From: Nocardioides sp. Root190
GTDB taxonomy: Bacteria > Actinomycetota > Actinomycetes > Propionibacteriales > Nocardioidaceae
Reading direction: 5' to 3'
Length of the DNA: 64,000 bases
Assembly: GCF_001428565.1 (NCBI RefSeq)
Contig: NZ_LMIA01000010.1
Location: forward strand, 678,800 to 742,799
Within the stretch, counting starts at the first letter, position 1; every line of letters starts with the position of its first letter. Positions 34,751 through 45,259 of this stretch are shown here, piece after piece. Position numbers and translations under genes: made by a program. The notes beneath the pieces were generated by a model that was not told the origin of the DNA, ran no database searches, and saw only the letters and a list, made by a program, of their open reading frames with translations.

Positions 34751-37700
34751 GTGAGCATTCAGGCTTCTTCCTCGCGCACGTTCCGACGGATCGCGATCGT
34801 CAACCGCGGCGAGGCCGCGATGCGGCTCATCCACGCCGTACGCGACCTGAACGCCGAGGGCGCCGACTTCACCACCATCGCGCTGCACACCGATGTCGAG
34901 AGCACGGCGATGTTCGTGCGCGAGGCCGACGAGGCGCACCTCCTCGGGCGCGCCGCGAACCGGCCCTACATCGACCTCGAGGCGCTCGAGCAGGCGCTCA
35001 CCGAGACCCGCGCCGAGGCGGTCTGGGTCGGCTGGGGCTTCGTCGCCGAGGACCCGGCCTTCGCCGACGTGTGCGCCCGGCTGGGCATCACCTTCATCGG
35101 GCCGAGCGCCGAGGCGATGCGCAAGCTCGGCGACAAGATCGGCTCCAAGCTCATCGCCGAGGAGGTCGGCGTGCCCGTCGCTCCGTGGAGTCGCGGCGGC
35201 GTCAACACCCTCGAGGACGCCCTCGCCGCGGCAGAGCGGATCGGCTACCCGCTGATGCTCAAGGCGACCGCCGGAGGCGGCGGACGCGGCATCCGGCGCG
35301 TCGACACCGCCGACGACCTGGCCGACGCCTACCAGCGCACCCGGGACGAGGCCGAGCGTGCCTTCGGCAGTGGCATCGTCTTCCTCGAGCGACTGGTCAC
35401 CGGCGCCCGCCACGTCGAGGTGCAGGTCATCGCCGACGGTCAGGGCACCGCCTGGGCCGTGGGGGTCCGGGACTGCTCGATCCAGCGCCGCAACCAGAAG
35501 GTGATCGAGGAGTCGGCCTCGCCGCTGCTCGACGCCGACCAGATCGAGGACCTGAAGGGTTCGGCCGAGCGGCTCGCGCTCGCCGTCGACTACGCCGGCG
35601 CCGGAACCGTCGAGTTCCTCTACCACCCCGGCGACCGCGCCTTCGCTTTCCTCGAGGTCAACACCCGCCTCCAGGTCGAGCACCCGATCACCGAGGTCAC
35701 GACCGGCCTGGACCTGGTCCGGTTGCAGATCCACGTCGCCCTGGGCGGCCGTCTCGAGGGCGACCGGCCCGGCGAGATCGGCCACGCCGTCGAGGCTCGC
35801 CTCAACGCCGAGGACCCCGACCGCGACTTCGCCCCCTCCCCCGGTCGCATCGAGCGGTTGCGACTCCCTGCGGGCCCGGGCATCCGCGTCGACACGGGCG
35901 TCGGCGAGGGCGACACGATCCCCGCCGACTTCGACTCGATGATCGCGAAGGTCATCGCCCACGGCCGCACCCGCGAGGAGGCCCTGGGCCGACTCCGCCG
36001 GGCGATGGGCGAGACCACGGTCATCATCGAGGGCGGCGTGTCCAACAAGGGCTTCATCCTCGACCTGCTCGACCAGCCCGAGGTCGTCAACGGCACCCCC
36101 GAGTGGGCCGACACCGGCTGGATCGACCGGGTCCGCGCCGAGGGTCGTCTCGTCGCGCACGAGCACTCCGGCGTCGCACTCGTCGTCGCCGCGATCGAGG
36201 CGTACGAGGAGCAGCAGCAGGTCGAGGTCGAGCGGCTGCTCGAGACCGCCCACGGTGGGCGTCCGCAGGTCCAGCACGAGGTCGGCGGGAGCATCGACCT
36301 CAAGCTCCGCGGGGCGTCGTACAAGTTGGGGGTGCTGCAGGTCGGCCCGCGGCGCTACCGCGCCACGCTGACCATCGGCGGCACCACGCAGACCGTCGAC
36401 GCCGAGCTCGTGCGCATCGACGCCGAGCGGAGCAACCTGTTCATCGGCGGACGTCGCTTCCGTCTGGTCACCGCCTCACACGGCACGGTGCTGCTCGTCG
36501 AGGTCGATGGCATCACCCACCGCGTGTCCCGCGACGAGGGCGGGGTCCTTCGCTCGCCCGCACCGGCACTGGTCGTCGCCACCCCGGCCCAGGTCGGTGA
36601 CGAGGTCGAGGCCGGCGCCCCGGTGCTCGTGCTGGAGTCGATGAAGATGGAGACCGTGCTCGCCGCGCCCTTCGCAGCGCGGGTGCGTGAGCTGATGGTG
36701 ATCACCGGGAGCCAGGTCGAGACCGGCGCACCGCTGGTCCGGCTCGACCCGCTCGAGGCCGCCGGCGACGCCGTCGAGGCCGTGCAGGCCGACGAGGCCG
36801 GTCCGGGACTCGAGCTGCCGCAGGTGCCCCTCGCCGGCGACCCGGCCGACCGCGCCGCCCGCGGCATCGCCGACCTGTCCGCCGTCCTGCTCGGGTACGA
36901 CGTCGACAGCCGCGACAGCGGATCGGCCCTGCCGTCGTACCTCGCCGCCAGGGACGAACTCGCTGCCGGTGGACCCGGCGCGCGCGCCGCTGTCGTCGAC
37001 GCCGAGGTCGAGCTGCTGGCCGTCTTCGCCGACATGGCCGAGCTCAGCCGCAACCGCCCCGCGGGCGAGGAGCTGCACAACGAGCTGCGGGTCCACAGCT
37101 CCCGCGAGCACTTCCACACCTACCTGCGCAGCCTCGACGTCGACCGGGACGGCCTGCCCGCCCAGTTCAGCGAGCGGATGACCCGGGTGCTGGCGCACTA
37201 CGGCGTCGCCGACCTCGACCGCACCTCTGCCCTCGAGCAGGCCGTGCACCGCGTCTTCCTCGCGCAGCAGCGCACCACCCCCGAGACCGAGCTGGTCACC
37301 GCGATCCTCGGGCGCTGGGCGGCCGACGAGGCGCCCGCCGAGGAGCTCGCGACCCGCGCCCGCAGCCTGCTGGAGCGGCTGGTCCGCACCACCCAGCTGC
37401 GTTTCCCGGTCATCGGCGACCTCGCCCGCAGCATCCGCTTCCGCTGGTTCGACCAGCCAGAGGTCGACAGCGAGCGCACCGCGGTCCTGGCCGGCGTCGC
37501 CGACCAGGTCGCCGCGCTCGCGGCCGACCCGGAGGCCGCGGACTACGCCGAGCAGGTCGAGGCCCTGGCCGCGATCCCGGAGACCGTCGTCCGGTTCCTC
37601 TCCGACCGCCTCGAGCAGGGCCTCAGCGGCGAGCACGAGCCGATGCTGGAGGTGCTGATCCGCCGGCACTACCACGACTTCGGGCTGCGCGACGTCCGCA

Positions 37701-40324
37701 CCTTCACCGCCGGCGGGACCCTCGCGCCGCGCCCGGCCGTCAGCGCCACCTACACGCTGGACGAGAAGGACTCCGCGATCCTCAGCACCATCGGAACCGT
37801 CGCGGAGCTCGCCGACGGCACGCTGGACCCGCTCCTCGTCGAGCACCTCGCATCGCGGGCAGCGGGGCAGGACGGCGTGGCCGACCTCTACCTGGCCTGG
37901 CCCGAGCAGCCGGCCGACGACGACGAGGCCTCGGCCGAGCTGGCCCGCATCCTGGGCAGCCTGGCGTGGACCCGCGACGTGCGCCGGGTCGCCATCGCCA
38001 GCTGCCCCGGCAGGGGTCGCACGGTCGACTACTTCGAGTTCCGTCCTGCCGCCGACAGCGCCTCCGGTGTCGTCGAGGACCAGCTCGTCCGCGGCGTGCA
38101 CCCGCAGGTCGGGCGCCGCCTCAACCTGTGGCGCCTCCAGGACTTCGACGTCACCCGGATCCCCTCGACCGAGGACGTCCTGCTCTTCGACTGCGTCGCC
38201 AAGGAGAACCGCACCGACCGTCGTCTGGTCGCCGTCGCGCAGGTGCGCCAGCTCGTCGTCGTACGCGACGAGGAGGGTGCGGTCGTCGGAGTCCCGCACG
38301 CCGAGCGCGCGATCGAGAACTGCCTCGAGTCCATCCGCCGCGCCCGGACCGCGATGGGCACCGCCGGCAGCAAGCTCGACATGAACCACGTGTGGGTCCA
38401 GGTCTGGCCGCTCGTCGAGGCCGATCCGGCGCAGCTGACCGCGCTCCAGGGCAAGATCACTCCGCTCTCCGACGGCGCCGGCATCGAGGAGGTCGTCGCT
38501 GGCGGCCGCCTGGCGACGCCCGACGGGCCGGTCCCGGTCAACTTCAGGTTCCACTCCCAGCCCGGCAAGGGGGTCACGGCCGCCGTCGAGGCGCCGCCGA
38601 CCGAGCCCCTCAAGCCGCTCGACGAGTACGCCGGCAAGGTGGTCCGCTCGCGGCGACGCGGCATGGTCTATCCGTACGAGCTCGCCGACATCCTCGCCGG
38701 TCCCGGCGGCACGATGGTCGAGCACGATCTCGACGACACCGGCCGCCTCGTGCCGGTCGAGCGCCCGTACGGCCTCAACAAGGCCGGCGTGATCTGCGCG
38801 GTCGTCACCACCTTGACCGCGCTCCACCCCGAGGGTGTCACCCGCGTGCTCGTCTGCGGCGACCCGACCAAGGCCCTTGGCGCGGTCTCCGAGCAGGAGT
38901 GCCTGCGGATCATGGCCGCCATCGACCTGGCCGAGGAGATGAAGGTCCCCGTCGAGTGGTTCGCCATCTCGGCCGGCGCCCGGATCTCGATGGACTCGGG
39001 CACCGAGAACATGGACTGGGTCGCGGCCGCGCTCAAGCGGATCGTCGAGTTCACCCAGGCCGGCGGCGAGATCAACGTCGTCGTCGCGGGCATCAACGTC
39101 GGCGCGCAGCCCTACTGGAACGCCGAAGCCACGATGCTGATGCACACCAAGGGCATCCTGGTGATGACGCCGGACAGCGCGATGGTCCTCACCGGCAAGC
39201 AGTCGCTCGACTTCTCCGGCGGGGTGTCGGCCGAGGACAACTTCGGCATCGGCGGCTACGACCGGGTGATGGGGCCGAACGGCCAGGCACAGTACTGGGC
39301 GCCCGACCTCGCCGGCGCCTTCCAGGTCCTGCTCGCGCACTACGACCACACCTACGTCGTGCCGGGCGAGGCCGGGCCGCGCCGGGCACCGACCACGGAC
39401 CCGACCGACCGCGACATCTCGGTCTTCCCGCACCAGCACGCCGACAGCGACTTCACCACGGTCGGCCAGATCTTCGACCCGGCCTTCAACAAGGACCGCA
39501 AGAAGGCCTTCGACATCCGCACGGTGATGCGCGCCATCGCCGACCAGGACCACACCACGCTGGAGCGCTGGGCCGGCATGGCTGACGCGGACACCGCCGT
39601 CGTCTTCGACGCCCACGTCGGTGGCTACCCCGTCTGCCTGCTCGGCATCGAGTCGCGCCCGATCCGTCGACGCGGCTTCCCCCCGACCGACGGCCCCGAC
39701 ACCTACACCGGCGGGACGCTGTTCCCGCGCTCCTCGAAGAAGGCAGCGCGGGCGATCAACGTGGCGTCGGGCAACCGGCCGCTCGTCGTCCTCGCGAACC
39801 TGTCGGGCTTCGACGGCTCACCGGACTCGATGCGCAACCTGCAGCTGGAGTACGGCGCCGAGATCGGCCGCGCCATCGTCAACTTCGACGGCCCGATCGT
39901 GTTCTGCGTGATCTCCCGCTACCACGGTGGCGCGTTCGTGGTGTTCTCCAAGCGCCTCAACCCGTCCATGACCGTGCTCGCCGTCGAGGGCTCCTTCGCC
40001 TCGGTCATCGGTGGAGCGCCGGCCGCGGCCGTGGTCTTCTCCGGCGAGGTCGACAAGCGCACCGCGTCCGACGACCGGGTCCAGTCCGTCGAGGCCCGCC
40101 TCACTGCGGCGACCGGCGCGGAGCGGGGAGCGCTGGCAGCCGACCTGACCGACCTGCGGGCCGCCGTACGCTCCGAGAAGATCAGCGAGGTCGCCGGTGA
40201 GTTCGACGGGGTCCACAACATCCACCGGGCCGTCGAGGTCGGTTCGGTCGATGCCGTCGTCAGCAGCGCCACGCTGCGCCCGCGGATCGTGGCGACGATC
40301 GAGGAGTTCTTCGCCAGGGACTGA
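34751..40324 (+). CDS. Single-chain acetyl/propionyl-CoA carboxylase (BC-BCCP-central-CT)
   Basis: About 1,857 residues from the GTG at 34751 (an upstream GTG or TTG is possible). Biotin carboxylase, about 10-460, has the ATP-grasp loop KATAGGGGRGI, RDCSIQRRNQKV and EVNTRLQVEHPITE. The biotin domain carries ESMKMET with Lys632. A 580-residue helical region (about 700-1270) follows, as in the central domain of eukaryotic ACC. The carboxyltransferase, about 1290-1857, has GGTMVEHD, AGARISM, and ARAINVASG...LANLSGFDGS. It carboxylates an acyl-CoA to malonyl- or methylmalonyl-CoA. Most bacteria split this into separate subunits. Substrate unknown; it is divergent from the 518-residue gene. Confidence 0.93.
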   Translation: MSIQASSSRTFRRIAIVNRGEAAMRLIHAVRDLNAEGADFTTIALHTDVESTAMFVREADEAHLLGRAANRPYIDLEALEQALTETRAEAVWVGWGFVAEDPAFADVCARLGITFIGPSAEAMRKLGDKIGSKLIAEEVGVPVAPWSRGGVNTLEDALAAAERIGYPLMLKATAGGGGRGIRRVDTADDLADAYQRTRDEAERAFGSGIVFLERLVTGARHVEVQVIADGQGTAWAVGVRDCSIQRRNQKVIEESASPLLDADQIEDLKGSAERLALAVDYAGAGTVEFLYHPGDRAFAFLEVNTRLQVEHPITEVTTGLDLVRLQIHVALGGRLEGDRPGEIGHAVEARLNAEDPDRDFAPSPGRIERLRLPAGPGIRVDTGVGEGDTIPADFDSMIAKVIAHGRTREEALGRLRRAMGETTVIIEGGVSNKGFILDLLDQPEVVNGTPEWADTGWIDRVRAEGRLVAHEHSGVALVVAAIEAYEEQQQVEVERLLETAHGGRPQVQHEVGGSIDLKLRGASYKLGVLQVGPRRYRATLTIGGTTQTVDAELVRIDAERSNLFIGGRRFRLVTASHGTVLLVEVDGITHRVSRDEGGVLRSPAPALVVATPAQVGDEVEAGAPVLVLESMKMETVLAAPFAARVRELMVITGSQVETGAPLVRLDPLEAAGDAVEAVQADEAGPGLELPQVPLAGDPADRAARGIADLSAVLLGYDVDSRDSGSALPSYLAARDELAAGGPGARAAVVDAEVELLAVFADMAELSRNRPAGEELHNELRVHSSREHFHTYLRSLDVDRDGLPAQFSERMTRVLAHYGVADLDRTSALEQAVHRVFLAQQRTTPETELVTAILGRWAADEAPAEELATRARSLLERLVRTTQLRFPVIGDLARSIRFRWFDQPEVDSERTAVLAGVADQVAALAADPEAADYAEQVEALAAIPETVVRFLSDRLEQGLSGEHEPMLEVLIRRHYHDFGLRDVRTFTAGGTLAPRPAVSATYTLDEKDSAILSTIGTVAELADGTLDPLLVEHLASRAAGQDGVADLYLAWPEQPADDDEASAELARILGSLAWTRDVRRVAIASCPGRGRTVDYFEFRPAADSASGVVEDQLVRGVHPQVGRRLNLWRLQDFDVTRIPSTEDVLLFDCVAKENRTDRRLVAVAQVRQLVVVRDEEGAVVGVPHAERAIENCLESIRRARTAMGTAGSKLDMNHVWVQVWPLVEADPAQLTALQGKITPLSDGAGIEEVVAGGRLATPDGPVPVNFRFHSQPGKGVTAAVEAPPTEPLKPLDEYAGKVVRSRRRGMVYPYELADILAGPGGTMVEHDLDDTGRLVPVERPYGLNKAGVICAVVTTLTALHPEGVTRVLVCGDPTKALGAVSEQECLRIMAAIDLAEEMKVPVEWFAISAGARISMDSGTENMDWVAAALKRIVEFTQAGGEINVVVAGINVGAQPYWNAEATMLMHTKGILVMTPDSAMVLTGKQSLDFSGGVSAEDNFGIGGYDRVMGPNGQAQYWAPDLAGAFQVLLAHYDHTYVVPGEAGPRRAPTTDPTDRDISVFPHQHADSDFTTVGQIFDPAFNKDRKKAFDIRTVMRAIADQDHTTLERWAGMADADTAVVFDAHVGGYPVCLLGIESRPIRRRGFPPTDGPDTYTGGTLFPRSSKKAARAINVASGNRPLVVLANLSGFDGSPDSMRNLQLEYGAEIGRAIVNFDGPIVFCVISRYHGGAFVVFSKRLNPSMTVLAVEGSFASVIGGAPAAAVVFSGEVDKRTASDDRVQSVEARLTAATGAERGALAADLTDLRAAVRSEKISEVAGEFDGVHNIHRAVEVGSVDAVVSSATLRPRIVATIEEFFARD

Positions 40325-40341
40325 GTCGGGGCGGGTGGAGC

Positions 40342-41022
40342 TCAGTCCACGTGGACGACGCCCTTGCCTGCCATCGCCTCGGCCACCGGCGACGACGGGG
40401 TCCTGTCCAGCAGTGTCGCGCCGACGAAGTCGACCGCCGCACCCCCGAACTCGCGGTGCTCGGCGAGCATGGCGTGCTTGCCGTTGCGGATCGCGATGAA
40501 GCCGACCCGGTTCGACCGGGCCAGCCGCTCGGCCAGCTGCTGCGCGCGCTGCGCCGGCGCGATCCGGTCCCGCAGGCCGTGGACGAAGAGGATCTGCCGA
40601 TCCCGGAGACCGAGCCGGTCGGCATCGGTGGGATAGACGAAAGCAGCGAGCGCGACGACGCTGCGCACCGCCGGCAGTCCGGCCGCCAGGATCGATGCGC
40701 GGCCGCCGAGGGAGTGCCCGACCAGACAGATCGGGACGTCCGGCCCGTACCGCTCGAGCACCTGGCCGACCGCCCACTCGATGTCGTGCACCGGCGTGTG
40801 GCTGGTGTCCCAGCCACGGTAGGAGTTCAGCAGGCGGTGCACTGCAAGGCGTCCCTGCCCGGCACGGGCGACCCGGCGGGCGATCGGGATCATCCGCAGC
40901 ACGGAGAGCTGGGTGGGACTGACCATCATCCGACCGCGACGCGAGGCACCCCCGTGGACGAGCAGCACGATCCCCTCGGGCGACTCCGGTGCCCGCACCG
41001 CCACCAGTCTCGGCGTGCTCAC
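40342..41022 (-). CDS. Alpha/beta hydrolase
   Basis: 226 residues from the GTG at 41022. LLVHGGASRRG makes the oxyanion region, the nucleophile Ser is in CLVGHSLGGRASI, and a late Asp (HGLRDRIAP) and His (NGKHAMLA) complete the triad. Such proteins are esterases, lipases or similar; the substrate is unknown. Its GTG overlaps the stop of the 103-residue protein by 4 bp (GTGA), so it is the last gene of the catalase operon. Confidence 0.9.
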   Translation of the reverse strand: MSTPRLVAVRAPESPEGIVLLVHGGASRRGRMMVSPTQLSVLRMIPIARRVARAGQGRLAVHRLLNSYRGWDTSHTPVHDIEWAVGQVLERYGPDVPICLVGHSLGGRASILAAGLPAVRSVVALAAFVYPTDADRLGLRDRQILFVHGLRDRIAPAQRAQQLAERLARSNRVGFIAIRNGKHAMLAEHREFGGAAVDFVGATLLDRTPSSPVAEAMAGKGVVHVD

Positions 41023-41330
41023 TGGCCGCCCTCGCGCTCGTGCTCGCCGGTCGCCTCGCCGGTCGCCTCGCCGGTTGCAGCGGGAAGCCGGTCGCGCAGC
41101 CACGTGGTCGACCCGGGACTGAGCCCCTTGAGCTTGGGACGGTCGTGCAGCGTGGCCACCATCAGCGCGGTGTCCTCGGGCAGCGACCACTTGAGTTCGT
41201 GGTAGACCCGCGACAGCGAGGCGTCGCTCTCGAGCGCTGCCAGGCCGGGGGCCAGCGACCGGACCTCCACCCACGGACCGGCGACACCCTGGGCGATCGG
41301 TGAGGAGCTCCACGCGAGGTAGACGGACAC
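41019..41330 (-). CDS. Hypothetical protein of the catalase operon
   Basis: 103 residues from the GTG at 41330 (AGGAAG ribosome site). The body (VSVYLAWSSSPIAQG..., TALMVATLHDRPKLKGLSPGST) has no known motif; the tail repeats ATGE three times. It lies 14 bp after the Rieske oxidoreductase gene and overlaps the hydrolase by 4 bp, so it is part of the operon. No function can be assigned. Confidence 0.75.
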   Translation of the reverse strand: MSVYLAWSSSPIAQGVAGPWVEVRSLAPGLAALESDASLSRVYHELKWSLPEDTALMVATLHDRPKLKGLSPGSTTWLRDRLPAATGEATGEATGEHEREGGQ

Positions 41331-41344
41331 GGTCTTCCTGCCGC

Positions 41345-42808
41345 CTACTGATCGGCCGGCGACAGCGGACGGACGGCCGGACCTTCGATCACGTCGCCCG
41401 CCTCGGTGAACCGCGAGCCGTGCAGCGGGCAGTCCCACGAGCGCTCGGCATCGTTCCACCGCAGCGTCCCACCGAGGTGCGTGCAGATGGCCCGGACGGC
41501 GCACCCGTCGGCGACCCCGACCGGGCGGGGATCGATCCCGACCCTGCCGACGTCACCTCCGTCGGGCGCGTCCTCGACCGACACGGGATGGGAGACGGCG
41601 CGCGCGAGGGCGGCGGAGGCGACGACACCCGTCTCCATGTTGCGGCGGACCAGCGTGGCTGCCGTCGAGGGACGGGTGAGGCGTCGTTCCAGCGGTCGCG
41701 CCCAGGCCGGGCGCGAGCCGAGGACACGGCCCGCGATCCGCAGGGCGGCGCTGACGCCGTTGGAGAGTCCCCACTTGTCGTAGCCCGTCGCCACGTGGAT
41801 CCGACCGAAGCCGCGCGGGAACCCGCCGACATAGGGGATGCCGTCGTGCGAGGTGTAGTCCTGGGCCGACCAGGCATGGGTCTCGACAGCGTCCGGGAAG
41901 GCGGTCGCGGCCCATGCCCGGAGCGCGTCGAGTCCTTCGCGCTCGGAGCCGCCGCGACCGACGACGTGACCGGCGCCGCCGACCAGGAGCGTCCCTCCGG
42001 GCGCGTCGCGCAGCGAGCGCGCCGTACTGCCCGCGCTGAGCATCATCCCGGGCATCTCGCCGGGCCACCGGTGGGCGAGGAGGTAGGAGCGACGCGGCTC
42101 CAGCTTCGCGAAGTAGAGGCCCCGGTCCAGCACCGGCGTCCCGGTCGCGAGTACGACGTGGGGCGCCTCGAACACGCGACCGTCGGCCGTGCGGACGACG
42201 GGATCCGCGCCCCACGAGACGTCGACCACCCGACTGTCCTCGGCGATCAGGCCTCCGTGCCGCTCGAGCTCCGCGGCGAGCGCCGCCACCACCGCGAGCG
42301 GGTCCAACTGCACCTGGTCCGCCAGGGCGACGGCACCGTGCACCTCGAACGGGACGTCCAGCTCGTCGCGCCAGGTCACCGGCACACCGAGCTCGAGCGC
42401 GGCGCGCAGCTCGGCCCTCGCCGGGTGCACCTCCTCCTCGGTCGCGGCGAAGGTGTACGCGTCGCGACGCTCGTGCGCGACGCCGTGGTCCTCGCAGAAG
42501 CGCGCGAGCCAGTCGACCCCCTCGCGGTTGGCCTCGACGTAGGCAGCGGCCACTGCCCGGGGGTGGTGGTCGAGCAGGCGCGACAGCTTCGTCCCCTGCA
42601 GCAACGACACCTTGCCGGTGTTGCGGCCCGAGGCGAGGGCGCCGATCCGGTCGGCCTCGAGGAGCACGACCTGCTTCCCCGCCCGGGCGAGCAGCAGCCC
42701 GGTGCACAGTCCGGTGATCCCGCCACCGATCACCACGACGTCGCTGGCGCGGCCCTCGATCGGCGGACGCGGAGGCGCGGGAGCTCTTTCCCAGCTCGTC
42801 GGGCTCAT
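41345..42808 (-). CDS. FAD-dependent oxidoreductase (DAO fold) with C-terminal Rieske domain
   Basis: 487 residues from the ATG at 42808. VVVIGGGITGLCTGLLLARAG near 27-47 is the FAD-binding Rossmann motif; GLSNGVSAALRIAG near the end of the DAO domain is the second. The last 80 residues form a Rieske [2Fe-2S] site, CTHLGG and CPLHGS. Such fusions occur in predicted detoxification and redox systems, with unknown substrate. It overlaps the catalase stop by 1 bp (TGATG), so the two are coupled. Confidence 0.93.
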   Translation of the reverse strand: MSPTSWERAPAPPRPPIEGRASDVVVIGGGITGLCTGLLLARAGKQVVLLEADRIGALASGRNTGKVSLLQGTKLSRLLDHHPRAVAAAYVEANREGVDWLARFCEDHGVAHERRDAYTFAATEEEVHPARAELRAALELGVPVTWRDELDVPFEVHGAVALADQVQLDPLAVVAALAAELERHGGLIAEDSRVVDVSWGADPVVRTADGRVFEAPHVVLATGTPVLDRGLYFAKLEPRRSYLLAHRWPGEMPGMMLSAGSTARSLRDAPGGTLLVGGAGHVVGRGGSEREGLDALRAWAATAFPDAVETHAWSAQDYTSHDGIPYVGGFPRGFGRIHVATGYDKWGLSNGVSAALRIAGRVLGSRPAWARPLERRLTRPSTAATLVRRNMETGVVASAALARAVSHPVSVEDAPDGGDVGRVGIDPRPVGVADGCAVRAICTHLGGTLRWNDAERSWDCPLHGSRFTEAGDVIEGPAVRPLSPADQ

Positions 42809-45093
42809 CAGGCCGTGAACCGTTCCCAGGCCCGGTGGCCGCGCATCAGCTGCTCGACCTCCTCGAGGACCGCCGCAGGCGTGGCGCCGCTGACGATGGC
42901 CGCCGCATCGGCCGGGACCCCCGCGGCCTCGAGTGCCTCGATGCCACCTCCCCACACCCCGATCGCCTTGGCGTGGCGGTAGCACTCCTCCAGCATCAGC
43001 CGGACGCGAGGATCGAGCGGCTGGGCAGGATCGTCGGCCTTGGCGTCGCGGGCCGGGAGGGCATCAGGTGCCGGAGCGGGACGTCCCGCCACCAGCAGTG
43101 CGTCGTACTCCACGGAGCGGCTGCCGCTGAAGGTGCGCTGCACCACCGTGCCGTCGGACAGCTTGCCGGCGTGGGGCGCGATGACCAGAGCGACCATGTG
43201 GTGGTCAGCGATGGTCTCCACGAGCTCGGCGACCCCGTCGAGATCACCGTCGTCGGCGACGACGATGCCGATCGTGCGACCATCGGTCGGCCACTCACCG
43301 CCCACCTGGGAGAGCGCCGGGCTGGCCTCGACCTCGACCAGCGGGCCGTCGGGGTCGGGCGCCGGCAGGCCGAGTCCCGACGCGACCTCGGCGCACAGCT
43401 CCGGGTCGATCTGTGCGAGGGCGAGGAGCTGGCGCTCCCGGATGGTCTCCTCGTAGCAGCGGGACAGCTCGAAGGTGTACGCCGCGATGATGTGCTGCTT
43501 CTCGACCGGCGTCATGCTCAGCCAGAACAGTCGGGCCTGGCTGAAGTGGTCGGCGAAGGACACCGGGACATCGCGCTGCTTGACCGACTCGGCGACCCGC
43601 ACCGCCACGTCGAGGAACGCCCCGTCCCTGGCCCCGGAGGCGTGGAAGGGGCACCCTCCGTCCAGCGAGTTGGGGCGGTACGGCGCCACGCCGGCGTGCA
43701 CCGCGTGCTGGTGGAAGCCGTCGCGGAGCATGTCGTTGACCGGTGCGTGCGGGCGGTTGACCGGGATCTGGTTGAAGTTCGGTCCACCGAGCCGGGTGAG
43801 CTGAGTGTCGACGTACGAGAAGAGACGGGTCTGGAGCAGCGGGTCGTTGGTCACGTCGATGCCCGGCACCAGGTTGCCGACGTGGAACGCGACCTGCTCG
43901 GTCTCGGCGAAGTAGTTGGTGGGATTCCCGGTCAGCGTCAGCAGGCCGACGGGCTGGACCGGGGCGAGCTCCTCGGGCACGAGCTTGGTCGGGTCGAGGA
44001 GATCGATGCCCTGGAACGTCTCGTCATCGGTGTCCTCGAAGACCTGGAGACCGAGCTCCCACTGCGGGAGGGCGCCCGACTCGATCGCGTCGGCCAGGTC
44101 GCGTCGGTGGAAGTCCGGGTCGATGCCGCCGAGCATCTGCGCCTCCTCCCAGGTGAGGGAGTGGACACCGAGCACGGGCTTCCAGTGGAACTTCACCAGA
44201 GCGGTCTCCCCCTGCTGGTTCACCAGCCGGAAGGTGTGGACCCCGAAGCCCTCCATCGTCCGGTAGGAGCGCGGGATGCCGCGGTCGGACATGTTCCACA
44301 TCGTGTGGTGCTGCGCCTCGGTGTGGAGGGACACGAAGTCCCAGAAGGTGTCGTGGGCACTCTGCGCCTGCGGGATCTCGCGGTCCGGATGCGGCTTGGC
44401 GGCGTGGACCACATCGGGGAACTTGATGCCGTCCTGGATGAAGAAGACCGGGATGTTGTTGCCGACCAGGTCGAAGGTGCCCTCGTCGGTGTAGAACTTC
44501 GTGGCGAAACCCCGGGTGTCGCGCACGGTGTCGGCTGAGCCGCGTGACCCGAGCACGGTCGAGAACCGGACGAAGACGGGCGTCTCCTTGCCGCGGGCGA
44601 GGAAGCCGGCCCGGCAGACCGGCTTGGCGTTGCCGTAGCCCACGAAGACCCCGTGGGCGCCCGCACCGCGTGCGTGGACCACCCGCTCCGGGATGCGCTC
44701 GTGGTCGAAGTGCGTGATCTTCTCCCGGAGGTGGTGGTCCTGGAGCAGCGTCGGGCCGCGGTCCCCGGCCTTGAGGGAGTGATCGGTGTCGCGCAACCGG
44801 GCGCCGGTGGACGTGGTGAGGAATCGGCCCTGCTGGGCCATGTCCTCTGGAGTCGTCGCCGTCTCCGTCCCGGTCGGGGTACGTCGGTCGGGTCCGGCCT
44901 GGTCCGGCTTCGGCGGCAGCGGATCGACCGGCCTGGTCGGCTCCGCGGCCTTGGGCGCCTTCGGAGCCGGAGCCCCCGGAGCACGGGACGCCGCCCGGTC
45001 CGCCGCCATCTTCTGCGCTGCCTCGGCCGCCTGCGTCACCGCGCTGCGCACCGCCTTCTTGACCACTCGAACTGTCCTGCCGTCGTCCGCCAT
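42808..45093 (-). CDS. katE: Large-subunit catalase, KatE/HPII type
   Basis: 761 residues from the ATG at 45093 with a textbook AAGGAGGT ribosome site. A basic/Pro-rich extension of about 85 residues precedes the heme domain: catalytic His near 147 (GAHGVFVGY), Asn near 213 ([10 protein letters not shown]) and proximal Tyr near 425 ([10 protein letters not shown]). A C-terminal class-I amidotransferase-like domain (about 600-750, [10 protein letters not shown]...) is the mark of large clade-2 catalases. It breaks down hydrogen peroxide. It heads a four-gene operon and is divergent from a PfpI protein. Confidence 0.96.
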   Translation of the reverse strand: MADDGRTVRVVKKAVRSAVTQAAEAAQKMAADRAASRAPGAPAPKAPKAAEPTRPVDPLPPKPDQAGPDRRTPTGTETATTPEDMAQQGRFLTTSTGARLRDTDHSLKAGDRGPTLLQDHHLREKITHFDHERIPERVVHARGAGAHGVFVGYGNAKPVCRAGFLARGKETPVFVRFSTVLGSRGSADTVRDTRGFATKFYTDEGTFDLVGNNIPVFFIQDGIKFPDVVHAAKPHPDREIPQAQSAHDTFWDFVSLHTEAQHHTMWNMSDRGIPRSYRTMEGFGVHTFRLVNQQGETALVKFHWKPVLGVHSLTWEEAQMLGGIDPDFHRRDLADAIESGALPQWELGLQVFEDTDDETFQGIDLLDPTKLVPEELAPVQPVGLLTLTGNPTNYFAETEQVAFHVGNLVPGIDVTNDPLLQTRLFSYVDTQLTRLGGPNFNQIPVNRPHAPVNDMLRDGFHQHAVHAGVAPYRPNSLDGGCPFHASGARDGAFLDVAVRVAESVKQRDVPVSFADHFSQARLFWLSMTPVEKQHIIAAYTFELSRCYEETIRERQLLALAQIDPELCAEVASGLGLPAPDPDGPLVEVEASPALSQVGGEWPTDGRTIGIVVADDGDLDGVAELVETIADHHMVALVIAPHAGKLSDGTVVQRTFSGSRSVEYDALLVAGRPAPAPDALPARDAKADDPAQPLDPRVRLMLEECYRHAKAIGVWGGGIEALEAAGVPADAAAIVSGATPAAVLEEVEQLMRGHRAWERFTA

Positions 45094-45259
45094 GGGGACC
45101 TCCTTCGCCTCAGGACCGGCCGTACCCGCAGAGCAGATGTTGATCCCGGAGATTCGCGCACCCGACGCCGTCGACCGGCTCGGGACCGACATGGACGCGT
45201 GACATCGGGTACCGGACGACTGACCGATCATCACGTCGTCGACGTAAAGGAGACCCCGA

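Noticed and set aside
36476-39616. 1,046-codon open frame antisense to the large carboxylase
   Set aside because: It is the shadow of a high-GC gene on the other strand; its translation is Arg/Gly/Asp-rich with no motif.
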